This document shows, in pieces, positions 16,853 through 25,748 of a stretch of 64,000 bases of DNA; position 1 is the first letter of the stretch, and each line of letters begins with the position of its first letter. A model generated the notes under the pieces. It made no database searches and was not told the origin of the DNA. It saw only the letters and a program-made list of their open reading frames with translations. This stretch comes from CAYRGQ01 sp964444885 (GTDB lineage: Bacteria; Bacteroidota; Bacteroidia; Sphingobacteriales; Sphingobacteriaceae): contig CAYUIZ010000006.1 in the NCBI GenBank assembly GCA_964444885.1, forward strand, positions 10,580-74,579, read 5' to 3'. The position numbers and the translations under genes are program-made.

Positions 16853-18586
16853 CTACTGAATGACGGTATTGTCCCCGTCGGCTGGCACAGCTTCGCGCAC
16901 GCCTTTGAGGTTTAATTGAATGTTTCTTTTGTCGCGCCACACGTTTTCTTCGATGGTATAACAAATATCAACCGGCATGCCGCGGTTGATGCGCTCGGCC
17001 TCGGCGCCTAGCCCGAATCCAATGCAGTCAAAGGCTGCGGAATCGCCTTGCGTAACGGTCATTTTAAGATGTTTGGCGCCCACCACGTAGGCCTGGTTGT
17101 ACACGGTCACCGCACGGCTCATAAACACGGGCGCTTCGTTGCCCGGCCCGAACGGCTCAAATTGTTGCAGCAGCCGAAAAAAACGGCCATCGATATCACT
17201 GAGCGCCAGCTCCGTGTCAATCCGGATCTCCTGCTGGAGCATCTCGGGCAGAATGCGGTTGCTGACCACTTCCTCAAAACGTGCTTGGAACAACGGGATA
17301 TTGGCAGCGTCCATGGTCAAGCCCGCGGCGAACTTGTGACCACCGAATTGTTCCAATAGGTCACTGCACGCGCACAGCGCTTCGTACAAGTCGAAATCCG
17401 ATACCGAGCGCGCAGACCCTGCGACCTTGCCGTTTGACTGCGTCAAAACCACGGTAGGCCGGTAATATTTTTCGGTCAGGCGCGAAGCAACGATGCCGAT
17501 AACACCTTTGTGCCAGTCTGGTTTAAACAAGACGGTTGTTTTGCGGCTTTGCAACGCTTCGTTGCTATCCAACATGGCCAGGGCCTCTTCGGTCATTTTG
17601 AGATCCACATCCTTGCGCTCGGTGTTCTGCTTATCTACGCTGGCACCAAAATCCGTTGCTTCTTCCAATGACGTGGCAAGCAATAGCTGTACGGCGTCAC
17701 TGGCGTGGTTGATCCGCCCGGCGGCGTTGATGCGCGGACCAATCTGAAAAACCACATCGGTGATATTCAGCGTCGTGCCCCGTTGCGACAGCGCAATGAG
17801 TGCTTGAAGGCCGGTGCAGGGATCACTATTCAATTTCTTTAAGCCGAAATGGGCGAGTATGCGGTTTTCGCCGGTAATGGGCACAATATCGGAGGCGATG
17901 CTAACGGCCACCAAGTCGAGATACGTGTAGCACGCGGCGATATCCATCCCCTGGCGCGCGGCATACGCTTGGATCAGCTTGAAACCAATTCCGCAACCCG
18001 ACAATTCTTTATACGGATAGGGGCAGTCGTTACGCTTGGGATCCAGCACGGCATCGGCCTGGGGCAGCGTCTCGCCGGGCGTGTGGTGGTCGCAGATAAT
18101 GAAATCCACGCCCCGCTCGCGGGCATAGGCGATTTCATTGACGGATTTGATGCCACAGTCGAGCGCGATGATTAAGGTAAAACCGTGATCAACCGCGTAG
18201 TCTATGCCGGCCTTTGAAATGCCATACCCCTCTTTATACCGATCGGGCAGGTAAAAGTCCAGCCTATCGTGCAGCGTACGGAAAAAGGAATAGGTGACGG
18301 CAACGGCGGTGGTGCCATCCACGTCATAGTCGCCATATACCAGTATCCGCTCTTGGGATTGGATGGCGCGTTCGATGCGCTGCACGGCCAGGTCCATATC
18401 GCGCATGAGGAAAGGATCGTGCAGGTCCGCCAGCTTCGGCCTGAAGAAATGCTTCGCCTCATCAAACGAGTTGATGCCACGACGAACGAGCATTTCGGCG
18501 ATTATGGGGCTGACGCCCAAGTCCTTTTCCAAGGATTTGGCGGCATCGACGATCACTTTAGGTGCTTGCGCCCATCTTTTTTGCAT
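16853..18586 (-). CDS. recJ: Single-stranded-DNA-specific exonuclease RecJ
   Basis: 577 residues, normal RecJ length. The DHH phosphoesterase motifs are present: YGDYDVDGTTA (Asp 86/88/90), ALDCG, and CDHHTPG (166-168), followed by the DHHA1 region with GGHKFAAGLTM and the C-terminal OB domain. RecJ degrades 5'-ended single-stranded DNA in recombination and mismatch repair. It is the first gene of recJ-lptB-GH3. A near-consensus -7 box (TATCTTTA, minus strand, 18618-18611) lies about 30 nt upstream of the ATG. Confidence 0.96.
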   Translation of the reverse strand: MQKRWAQAPKVIVDAAKSLEKDLGVSPIIAEMLVRRGINSFDEAKHFFRPKLADLHDPFLMRDMDLAVQRIERAIQSQERILVYGDYDVDGTTAVAVTYSFFRTLHDRLDFYLPDRYKEGYGISKAGIDYAVDHGFTLIIALDCGIKSVNEIAYARERGVDFIICDHHTPGETLPQADAVLDPKRNDCPYPYKELSGCGIGFKLIQAYAARQGMDIAACYTYLDLVAVSIASDIVPITGENRILAHFGLKKLNSDPCTGLQALIALSQRGTTLNITDVVFQIGPRINAAGRINHASDAVQLLLATSLEEATDFGASVDKQNTERKDVDLKMTEEALAMLDSNEALQSRKTTVLFKPDWHKGVIGIVASRLTEKYYRPTVVLTQSNGKVAGSARSVSDFDLYEALCACSDLLEQFGGHKFAAGLTMDAANIPLFQARFEEVVSNRILPEMLQQEIRIDTELALSDIDGRFFRLLQQFEPFGPGNEAPVFMSRAVTVYNQAYVVGAKHLKMTVTQGDSAAFDCIGFGLGAEAERINRGMPVDICYTIEENVWRDKRNIQLNLKGVREAVPADGDNTVIQ

Positions 18587-18738
18587 ATCTTTGCAACGGC
18601 ATTTAAGCTGTAAAGATACGGTTTTGATCCGTTATTTTATCCAACAAGGCGCTTGCTGGCTTCCCGTTGATCTTCGGCTTGCCAATAAGGAGCCCATCCC
18701 GTATATCGGGTAACACCAACACTAAAATCGACACGCAT

Positions 18739-19515
18739 ATGCACGCGCACTCCCTATATGAAGGTTCCTTTTCGGTAGATACTACTAAAAAATTCATCCC
18801 GTTTGACCCCGCGGTACATGACCGCAAAGACCGTCCCGCATCACTTTTCATCCATGTACACCCCTTTTTAATCGAATCGGCCAACGGGCTCATTCTGCTG
18901 GACACGGGCCTCGGTTTTACCAACGACGACGGCGGGCTCTTGCTGCACGATAACTTGCGCAAGAAAGGGTTCGACCCGGCGGATGTGCGCTACGTGCTGC
19001 AGTCGCACTTGCACAAAGACCATGCGAGCGGCATGGTGACCGAACAAGGGGGTAGCCTCCGCCTAGCTTTTCCGGAGGCGGAATACGTCATCCAGCGGGG
19101 CGAATGGGAGGAAGCATACAGCGGCAAATCGGACTCGTACCGCACGGAGATTTTCGACGTGTTGCAACGCAGCGGTAACCTGCTGCTCGTCGAGGGCGAC
19201 GGCGTCGTGAATAACGAAATCCGCTACGAACGGTCTGCCGGGCATACCGAGCACCACCAAGTCTTCCATATCGAAACAGGCGGCGAACACTTTTTCTTCG
19301 GCGGGGACGAAGCCCCTGAGCCGGAACAGTTTTTCCGCAGCTTTGCCGCTAAATACGACTACGACGGACGCAAAGCGATGGAATTGCGTGCACAGTATTG
19401 GGAACAAGGCGCGCCCGAAGGATGGGTTTTTCTGTTCTACCATTCCACCAACATCGCTGTCGGCCGGCCCGAGCAAAAGCCCGACGGCAGCTACAAAATT
19501 ATCGATACGGCGTGA
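18739..19515 (+). CDS. Metallo-beta-lactamase-fold hydrolase
   Basis: About 258 residues. The zinc-binding motif HLHKDH (HxHxDH) is present in VLQSHLHKDHASGM, with later ligands in AGHTEHHQVFH and GGDEAP. The family includes quorum-quenching lactonases and glyoxalase II-like hydrolases; the substrate is not predictable here. The frame is open from 18667, but ATG 18739 is preferred because the preceding residues look like untranslated leader. A perfect TATCTTTG box at 18586-18593 could be its promoter. No signal peptide, so cytosolic. Divergent from recJ. Confidence 0.85.
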   Translation: MHAHSLYEGSFSVDTTKKFIPFDPAVHDRKDRPASLFIHVHPFLIESANGLILLDTGLGFTNDDGGLLLHDNLRKKGFDPADVRYVLQSHLHKDHASGMVTEQGGSLRLAFPEAEYVIQRGEWEEAYSGKSDSYRTEIFDVLQRSGNLLLVEGDGVVNNEIRYERSAGHTEHHQVFHIETGGEHFFFGGDEAPEPEQFFRSFAAKYDYDGRKAMELRAQYWEQGAPEGWVFLFYHSTNIAVGRPEQKPDGSYKIIDTA

Positions 19516-19529
19516 CTACCTACGGCCCG

Positions 19530-19916
19530 CTATAGCATTTCGATTTTGAGCAGTTTGTCGGTTAACTCCACCACGCGGAATTCGTAGATGACGTAGGATT
19601 TGTCGGATACGCGGACGATAGCCGTATCGTCATCGTACTGCCAATGCCCGTCCTGGTAATAGTGTCCGTCGTCAGGTGCCAACACCAAGAAGGTGCAGAC
19701 ATTATCGTCCTTGAAATGAAAGACCTGCCGGAAGCGACTCGCGGGAAAGTCCCGGTATTCGCTGGGTCGGTAGATGGCGTGACCGCCCTCGTCGTCCTCC
19801 TCATAGGCATGTACCCACTGCCCTTTGATGGCTTCCAATTCCGTCGTTCCTTCTTTTTGGCATTGCATGAACAGTAGTGCCACGCAGACCGCCCCTATGG
19901 TTAAGTAAATTCTCAT
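19530..19916 (-). CDS. Small hypothetical lipoprotein
   Basis: 128 residues. Signal peptide with a lipobox-like ALLFMQC, then a compact beta-rich acidic domain of about 105 residues (IKGQWVHAYEE, ASRFRQVFHFKDD, DGHWQYDDDTAIV). The alternating strand pattern starting with IKGQWV suggests a lipocalin-like fold, but I do not recognise the family. It starts 3 nt past the stop of the next upstream gene, so the two lipoprotein genes are likely co-transcribed. Confidence 0.75.
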   Translation of the reverse strand: MRIYLTIGAVCVALLFMQCQKEGTTELEAIKGQWVHAYEEDDEGGHAIYRPSEYRDFPASRFRQVFHFKDDNVCTFLVLAPDDGHYYQDGHWQYDDDTAIVRVSDKSYVIYEFRVVELTDKLLKIEML

Positions 19917-19919
19917 GGA

Positions 19920-20645
19920 TTATTCGTCGTCATGTACCAGCAAGTACACTTGCCACGGTATTATCGGTTTGTTGCTTTGGTGGGATTCGGGGTAGGGTTC
20001 CACGCCCACGAGTTCGTAGCGCATACCATCGATGCTGACGCTGCGGGCATACGTTCCCATATCCAGCGTGGCCAGTTCAAATTCGTGCTGTGTACGGCCG
20101 TTCAGAATCAAGGCGACCTGCACGACCGCTACACCTTGCCAAACGCAAATCACGTCTCGCGGACAGCGCGAGTCTGCCACCGAGGTGACCTCAAGCCGGA
20201 AATCCCGTTCAAAATCGTAATACAGCTGGCTAGGGCCTAATTCGATCGTATCCCCTACCCGTTCGGTAATGATGTCGCGCCTGATGAAGGTTTTGACTGG
20301 GTTTTCAGGAATATCCGTCAAGTCGCTAATCGTGATAGTTTCGACATCGATGGTGGTCAACGTGTGGATTGTTTCGGGATGGTTCGGCAGGAACCGGATG
20401 GCGATTTTGTCGTCAAAAAGCCGGTAGGCAAAGGGTTCATAACGCTCGAAATTACGTGCGTATAACCCGAACCGACCCGTTGTATCGCTATGGAAATCGA
20501 CAAATTGCAAGGCCATACTTTCCGTGTCTACCCACACAGCCGCTAAGCTGCTGGGCGCGGGCACCACGGGATCCTCCTTCTGGCAACCCAGCACAACGAG
20601 GAATGCGAGCATGAATACCGAAAAACGCAGCCGAACGAACATCAT
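19920..20645 (-). CDS. Hypothetical lipoprotein
   Basis: About 241 residues starting at the double ATG (20645/20642), which gives a good signal peptide with lipobox FLVVLGC; the open frame upstream to 20747 is rejected because it precedes the signal peptide. The mature region is beta-rich. The C-terminal half contains the two-cysteine stretch SRCPRDVICVWQGVAVVQV, which may form a disulfide. Function unknown. Paired with the downstream small lipoprotein at a 3-nt interval. Confidence 0.75.
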   Translation of the reverse strand: MMFVRLRFSVFMLAFLVVLGCQKEDPVVPAPSSLAAVWVDTESMALQFVDFHSDTTGRFGLYARNFERYEPFAYRLFDDKIAIRFLPNHPETIHTLTTIDVETITISDLTDIPENPVKTFIRRDIITERVGDTIELGPSQLYYDFERDFRLEVTSVADSRCPRDVICVWQGVAVVQVALILNGRTQHEFELATLDMGTYARSVSIDGMRYELVGVEPYPESHQSNKPIIPWQVYLLVHDDE

Positions 20646-20789
20646 GAGTCGTGTTGACGCCGTCCCTACAAGACGGCTTACTAAAGTAACGCGAATTGAC
20701 TGCCAAATGCTACACCGATCGGAACTTTTTTTTGACAACCGCATCATTACCCCATGACTGCCCTTCCTCGCGAACGCCGGAAGGACGGC

Positions 20790-21788
20790 CTAGCGCACAA
20801 ATGGATAGGCGATCCGGTTGACGACCACGCCATCAAACTCCCGAATCCAGGTTTCGAAACCGCGTTCGCCTTCCGTGAGGCGGATAATACGCGCGCCGTT
20901 CTTCGCCCGCTGATAGCTGTTGGCACTTCCCGAGAAACATCCATAGGTTAATGCGATGCCGTGAAAATCCACCAGGTAGTCGTTAACATGGTCGTGCCCC
21001 ACGAACGTGCCGAGTACATCGCCAGACTCAAACATAGCCGCATACATGCCGGTGTTGAGGAAGGGCGGGCATTCGTCTTCGTAGCGCACGCCTACCCGCT
21101 TGTTTTTCATATTATCAAACGCCTCCTTGTATTCGGGCAAGGGGATATGGAAAAACGCAAGGGCAGGTAACGTATCCTGCACGGCAGCTTTGTATTGCGC
21201 GCTTTGCTGCCGATACCACGCCACTTGGTCGTGGTCGAACCAGCCGTAGCCCTTCAGCCGCTCATCGCGGGAATAGGCGTGGGAATCCATGGCGTAAAGA
21301 ATGGCGGCGGGTTGTCCATGACGGCCCGCGACGGCCAGCGTCGTATTGAGGTATCCCGACACGCCTTCCAGCATCACGTCCTTGTTGAGTGCCAGCTGCT
21401 TTGCCGCCACGTATTCGGCCACTTCCCGCCGAGTGAGTTCGGACTCGTCGTCGTGGTTGCCCAACGTCACCAGATACGGTATCCCCCGCGCAATAGCCAC
21501 TTGCAGCACCTCATCCCAGCCGGTCTTGCTCGGGGCGCTGACCACAATATCGCCGGTAAAAACAACTAAATCGGGCTTTACCTCATCGAGCGTAGCTTCC
21601 ATCATGCTGATTGAATTGGCCGAATGGCTCACGCCCGCCTTGTAATGGATATCGGTGAACTGCACGATGGTGAATTGGCCCTGCCGGTCGAAGGTGAGGG
21701 ACTGGGCACGCACGAGGACGGAAGATCCGAAAGTAAACAGGGTAGCGAGCACGATGGCTAATGATACCGCCTTCAGGTTCTGTTGCAT
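20790..21788 (-). CDS. Exported metallophosphoesterase (calcineurin-like)
   Basis: 332 residues with a Sec signal ending near VRAQS. The five calcineurin-type metal motifs are present: FTDIHY, FTGDIV, LGNHDDE, FHIPLPE and GHDHVND. Architecture matches the Dcr2/purple acid phosphatase-like exported phosphoesterases of Bacteroidota. It is one of three exported phosphatases in the window. It has its own perfect -7 box at 21869-21862 and lies downstream of a second, larger metallophosphoesterase on the same strand. Confidence 0.9.
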   Translation of the reverse strand: MQQNLKAVSLAIVLATLFTFGSSVLVRAQSLTFDRQGQFTIVQFTDIHYKAGVSHSANSISMMEATLDEVKPDLVVFTGDIVVSAPSKTGWDEVLQVAIARGIPYLVTLGNHDDESELTRREVAEYVAAKQLALNKDVMLEGVSGYLNTTLAVAGRHGQPAAILYAMDSHAYSRDERLKGYGWFDHDQVAWYRQQSAQYKAAVQDTLPALAFFHIPLPEYKEAFDNMKNKRVGVRYEDECPPFLNTGMYAAMFESGDVLGTFVGHDHVNDYLVDFHGIALTYGCFSGSANSYQRAKNGARIIRLTEGERGFETWIREFDGVVVNRIAYPFVR

Positions 21789-21861
21789 ATTGGAACGGTT
21801 TGCTTTACGTATAATGATTGGTTAAGGCTGTAGCCACAACATTCCCGTTGCCAGCCACAAA

Positions 21862-21892
21862 CAAAGCTAAGCAACGGAGGCGACTCAAACAA
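21862..21892 (-). promoter_or_regulatory. Bacteroidota-type promoter for the 332-residue metallophosphoesterase
   Basis: Minus-strand TAGCTTTG (21869-21862) matches the -7 consensus TAnnTTTG exactly, and TTG (21892-21890) lies 20 nt upstream as a -33 element. The predicted transcript would start about 65 nt before the ATG. Confidence 0.5.
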
Positions 21893-21926
21893 GTCGACAA
21901 CCCCATTTCGCAGGGCAAACGCGGCC

Positions 21927-23507
21927 TTATTTTACAGCGACCGGCGCAGCCAAGCGGTACGTGCTTTGCTGGGTAAATACACGCCCGAACCGGTCGGTAG
22001 CCCGCACCTCAATCCGATGCTCGCCGACAGGCAGGTTCGTGGGGATATTGCCCCGCCACAAGTGCGTGCTGTTCACCGGATTGGACGGTCGACGCCCCGG
22101 GAACAGCTCATCGGTCAGATCCCAGCGCATCAGCGCAGCCATATAAGCCGGATCTGGCGCGACCGTGTATGCCATATTTCGCCATTGCCCGTCGTTAATG
22201 CGGTATTCCACTTTATTGCCTCGATGGCCCAAGAAGAAATTCGCATAGATGCCGGAGGACGTGCTGCGGCCCGCAGCCACCACTTTGGGGTGGAAAAGCT
22301 CGATCTGGAAATCCGCGGACTTTCCCGCTACCTTGTAATCAAGGGCATACTGGTTGCCGTCTACCTGAAGGAAAACATAACCGCGCGGCGTCCCGTCGCG
22401 CATGGTTGAACGAGGTACGCCCTGTTCGCCAAATTCGCCGGAGTACCAGTCGCCGGACGTCGTCCCGGCGTTGAATTCGTGGAACGGCGCTTCGCCTTTC
22501 CAGCCATCTTCTTCACCGTAGAAATTATGCGTTTGGTAGTGAGTATGCGCGGACATGGCCAACACGTTGGGGTAATCCTTCAACAGGTCAAAAAGCCGCT
22601 GGCGGTCCGCATTGCGAAACGAATTTTCATTGACGTGCCGCAGCGGGATATGGATGGACAACACGATGAGCTTGTCGTGCGGTACGTGTTTCAGGTTGTT
22701 CTCGACGAAGTCAAGCTGGTCTGTGCGAAACCCGCCCCAATACCCATTCCCGTCGCGCGGGTCAGGGTACAGAATATCGTCCAGCACGATGAAATGCGCA
22801 TTGCCATAGTTGAATGCATAATTGGCGGGGCCGAAATTGGCTTCAAAGGTTTCGTCGGACAGGGAATCGGCCTGCACGTCGAAGTTCAGGTCGTGGTTGC
22901 CAATGACGTTATACCAAGGCACGCCAATCTTGCCCACGGCCTCGATATAGGGCGGGTGCAGCACCAGGTCATCACCCACCAAATCGCCCAGACTAATACC
23001 AAAAGCCACATTCTCGATACCTTCTAATTCGGTAACAATACCTTCGTAAAAATACCGGATTTCATCGAGGTTGTACGCCTGGGGGTCGCCAAAAACCAAC
23101 GCTGTAAAACGCTCGGGCTCTGCGGCCGGGCGCAGTCCGAAATCCACGGATTTAGGGAGGTCTCCGGTGGGCGCGACGCCCGCATATTTGAGCTGGGGCG
23201 AACCCTCCGGCTTATGGATGTAAAAGTATTGGGGCTGGTTATGTGCATTCACGGGCACCTGGTATCCCGAGGGCTTGATGACGAACAGGATGTTGTCATT
23301 GCCTACGGGCAACTCGTACCGGCCTTTGCTGTCCGTCAGTGCCACCTCCTTGCCGTTGCTGACCGCGACACCCGCAATCCCTTGCTCGCGCCGGTCGCGC
23401 TTGCCGTTGCCGTTGGCATCCTCGAAAACATAACCCGTAGCGAGGGTTTGGGCGTTCAGCACCAACGCCAGCACCATACCGGCGATCGTCAGAAAAATTT
23501 GTTTCAT
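21927..23507 (-). CDS. Exported calcineurin-like phosphoesterase with MetallophosN/C-type flanking domains
   Basis: 526 residues. After the signal peptide (ending near LNAQT) comes an N-terminal beta-sandwich (about 22-110; TGYVFEDANGNGKRD, an SdrD/B-like start). The phosphoesterase core follows (about 130-380) with FGDPQAY, LGDLVGDD, IGNHDLN, LSIHIPL and SAHTHYQT. A C-terminal all-beta domain (about 385-526) completes the MetallophosN-core-MetallophosC layout. The N-terminal acidic repeat resembles a calcium-binding site. Likely a periplasmic or surface phosphodiesterase or phosphatase. It has its own promoter and lies after a strong terminator, so it is separate from the cytochrome gene. 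Confidence 0.92.
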   Translation of the reverse strand: MKQIFLTIAGMVLALVLNAQTLATGYVFEDANGNGKRDRREQGIAGVAVSNGKEVALTDSKGRYELPVGNDNILFVIKPSGYQVPVNAHNQPQYFYIHKPEGSPQLKYAGVAPTGDLPKSVDFGLRPAAEPERFTALVFGDPQAYNLDEIRYFYEGIVTELEGIENVAFGISLGDLVGDDLVLHPPYIEAVGKIGVPWYNVIGNHDLNFDVQADSLSDETFEANFGPANYAFNYGNAHFIVLDDILYPDPRDGNGYWGGFRTDQLDFVENNLKHVPHDKLIVLSIHIPLRHVNENSFRNADRQRLFDLLKDYPNVLAMSAHTHYQTHNFYGEEDGWKGEAPFHEFNAGTTSGDWYSGEFGEQGVPRSTMRDGTPRGYVFLQVDGNQYALDYKVAGKSADFQIELFHPKVVAAGRSTSSGIYANFFLGHRGNKVEYRINDGQWRNMAYTVAPDPAYMAALMRWDLTDELFPGRRPSNPVNSTHLWRGNIPTNLPVGEHRIEVRATDRFGRVFTQQSTYRLAAPVAVK

Positions 23508-23565
23508 AGCGTGATAATCGTATTTGTTCAGGGTAGAAACCGGTTCATTTCGGAGTCGTACCTCA

Positions 23566-23573
23566 CAAAACTA
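23566..23573 (-). promoter_or_regulatory. -7 promoter element for the 526-residue phosphoesterase
   Basis: Minus-strand TAGTTTTG matches TAnnTTTG exactly, 59 nt upstream of the ATG and beyond the upstream gene's terminator. A matching -33 element is not clear. Confidence 0.45.
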
Positions 23574-23680
23574 TAAAATATCCCGATGCGAAGGCATTAA
23601 GTTTTCATTAATAATCGGTTAGCAAGGAAGGTATAGCGTTTCTACACGGCTCGCATGATGAAAATCGCGTGCTTACGGCC

Positions 23681-23718
23681 AAAAAAAGAGCGTGGCAAAC
23701 TCAATGCTTGCCACGCTC
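23681..23718 (-). terminator. Strong rho-independent terminator after the cytochrome c gene
   Basis: On the minus strand an 11-bp perfect stem (GAGCGTGGCAA with its complement), 9-nt loop, then seven T. It lies 27 nt past the stop of the beta-propeller/cytochrome gene and separates it from the downstream phosphoesterase. Confidence 0.85.
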
Positions 23719-23744
23719 CTGCCCATGCTATGGTGCGTACGTCG

Positions 23745-25736
23745 CTACTTTGCCAGCGAATTAATATAAGCCGCTATTTTGAGGGCATCCGCTTTGGGCA
23801 CGTGAGCCATGGGAGGCATGGGTGCCGGATAGTCGGGCCAGTTTGCAGGCTGCGGGCTGTACATCAGCTGCACCATCTGCTCGTCGGTATAGCCACGCTT
23901 CGCAATCTCCGCATAGGGAGGGCCTACTTGCTTCGCCGTGACGCTATGGCAGGCGATGCAAGTATGTCTGGTCAACAGGCCTTCGACTTCCTTGAATGTC
24001 GGTGCACGGGACGCAACCTGCTGCTGGGCACGTGCAGGCGTGGTTTTAGACGTGGATGCCTGTTGCGTAGTTTTCGTTGCCACCGGCTTAGCCTCCTCTA
24101 CCGGTACCTCCTCCACGACGGGAATCGAACTATCCTTGGTGCTCACTTCGCTCATGGCCAGCTTCTGCCCTTGCGGGATTTTGGTCAGCGTGTAGTAAGC
24201 GGTTTGGTGCAACAGCAGGCCACCGTCTTCCTGGTCGCGAACGCCATCCAACGACACCGAATGGATGTAGTTTGGCTTGAGGCCATCGACGATAAAACGG
24301 GCTTTCAGGCCGTCGGCAGACACTTTAACGCCCTTGATGTCGTGCGACAACATATCCACCAACGGGCTTCCGTAGACGGGATGGTACTTGTAGGTAAAAC
24401 TCTCTACGCGGTACGAAGCCAAATCTTCGGCCGACTCCCGGTCGACGGGCTTGGTAAACTCGACTTCAAATCCGTCTGGACGGGCGCTCACCGTTTTCAT
24501 TTCGAACGGAGTCCGACCCGTCCATTCCAAGCGCTCCAGGCCTTCGTTGGCATCACCCGCTGATCCCCAGCCCCGATTCGTTTCTCCGGCAAAGAGGGAT
24601 CCGTCTGGCGCCCAGGCCACGCGCAACACACCTGAGCGGAAACCGCTCCGGAAAGCGATGGCGGCACCCTGCAACGTGCCGTCGACCTCTTCCAGCATCA
24701 CGCGCGACAGCATGCTCATGCCTTGGTCGGCCACGAGGATTTGTCCTTCAAACGGTCCGAACACGCCTTGCGGGATGATCGTGGGCTCGGCGCTGGAAAT
24801 TCCTAGGATACCGTGCGGCAACCAAACTGCTGGCATATTGTAATGCGGCAATTCGCGTTCCGCATCAGCTGGTGTTTTATAATCCTCATCAACGATGTTC
24901 TCAGGCTTAATGTACCGCCCTTGGTCGTTTTGGAGGCGACGCTCGTCCATTTTCGACAGGAAATCCGCAAAAGAAAACTTCAATGGCGACTCAGGATGAT
25001 CCGTCCAGGCCAGGCCGGCGGGATGTCCCATAAAATCGCCCCGCTCTACCGCCCACAATCCTCCGGACGGGATCCAGTCGCCTTGGTTTTCCGTGTAGAA
25101 CAGGCGGCCGTTAAGCATAGCCGGGCCAGCTGGAGAGCGCACACCTGTGGCCCAAGGCGTCAATTTACCTTCCTCGGTAACATTGAAGATCCATCCCCGC
25201 CAGGGCACACGACTCTCGCCACGCCACCACTCCTCGTCGCCAAAGGCGACGTTGCCCGACACGAAAAACGAGCCGTCTGGCGCGATAACCGGACCGAAAG
25301 AATATTCGTGATAGTGGCCAGAAAGCGGCCACGCATGGATTGTTTCGTAGACATCCGCTTTACCGTCGTTATCGGTATCGATCAGTTTGGTCAATTCGCC
25401 ACGCTGTGCGCAGTAGAGTGCGCCGTCTTTGTATGCCAAGCCCAGGATCTCATGCAGACCGGTGGCAAAGTGACGGAAATAGGGATTGGGGCTGGTCGGG
25501 TTTTCGACGATATACACTTCGCCGCGGCGCGTGCTGATTGCCAAGTTGCCATCTGGCAGGGTAACCAAGCCGCCCACCTCTAGGACAATGCCTTCGGGCG
25601 TCCGCACCCGCTTGATTTCAAAATAGTCGGACTCCTTGGGGGTATCTTGGGCCATCAGGCCATATACCGCCGCAAAAAAGAAGACGGCCGTTGCTAATAT
25701 GCGTTTCGTATTCGTTTGAATAACTTGTATAGTCAT
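23745..25736 (-). CDS. Exported beta-propeller dehydrogenase-like protein with C-terminal cytochrome c
   Basis: 663 residues. The signal peptide ends near GLMAQD. Residues about 35-400 form an NHL/PQQ-dehydrogenase-like beta-propeller (GGLVTLPDGNLAISTRRGEV, GPVIAPDGSFFVSG, LRVAWAPDGSLFAGETNRGW). A Lys/Thr/Gln-rich linker (about 545-580) precedes a small cytochrome c domain with haem motif CIACH (593-597) and probable Met ligand in MPPMAHV (640-643). The layout suggests electron transfer from a sugar oxidation to the respiratory chain. It follows the DUF1080 gene by 12 nt, forming a two-gene unit ending in a strong terminator. Substrate and cofactor are not shown by the sequence. Confidence 0.88.
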   Translation of the reverse strand: MTIQVIQTNTKRILATAVFFFAAVYGLMAQDTPKESDYFEIKRVRTPEGIVLEVGGLVTLPDGNLAISTRRGEVYIVENPTSPNPYFRHFATGLHEILGLAYKDGALYCAQRGELTKLIDTDNDGKADVYETIHAWPLSGHYHEYSFGPVIAPDGSFFVSGNVAFGDEEWWRGESRVPWRGWIFNVTEEGKLTPWATGVRSPAGPAMLNGRLFYTENQGDWIPSGGLWAVERGDFMGHPAGLAWTDHPESPLKFSFADFLSKMDERRLQNDQGRYIKPENIVDEDYKTPADAERELPHYNMPAVWLPHGILGISSAEPTIIPQGVFGPFEGQILVADQGMSMLSRVMLEEVDGTLQGAAIAFRSGFRSGVLRVAWAPDGSLFAGETNRGWGSAGDANEGLERLEWTGRTPFEMKTVSARPDGFEVEFTKPVDRESAEDLASYRVESFTYKYHPVYGSPLVDMLSHDIKGVKVSADGLKARFIVDGLKPNYIHSVSLDGVRDQEDGGLLLHQTAYYTLTKIPQGQKLAMSEVSTKDSSIPVVEEVPVEEAKPVATKTTQQASTSKTTPARAQQQVASRAPTFKEVEGLLTRHTCIACHSVTAKQVGPPYAEIAKRGYTDEQMVQLMYSPQPANWPDYPAPMPPMAHVPKADALKIAAYINSLAK

Positions 25737-25748
25737 GATCAGGATGGT

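Noticed and set aside
18667..18738. Longer start for the metallo-beta-lactamase-fold gene
   Set aside because: The extra 24 residues lack conservation features and lie in the probable leader after the promoter box.
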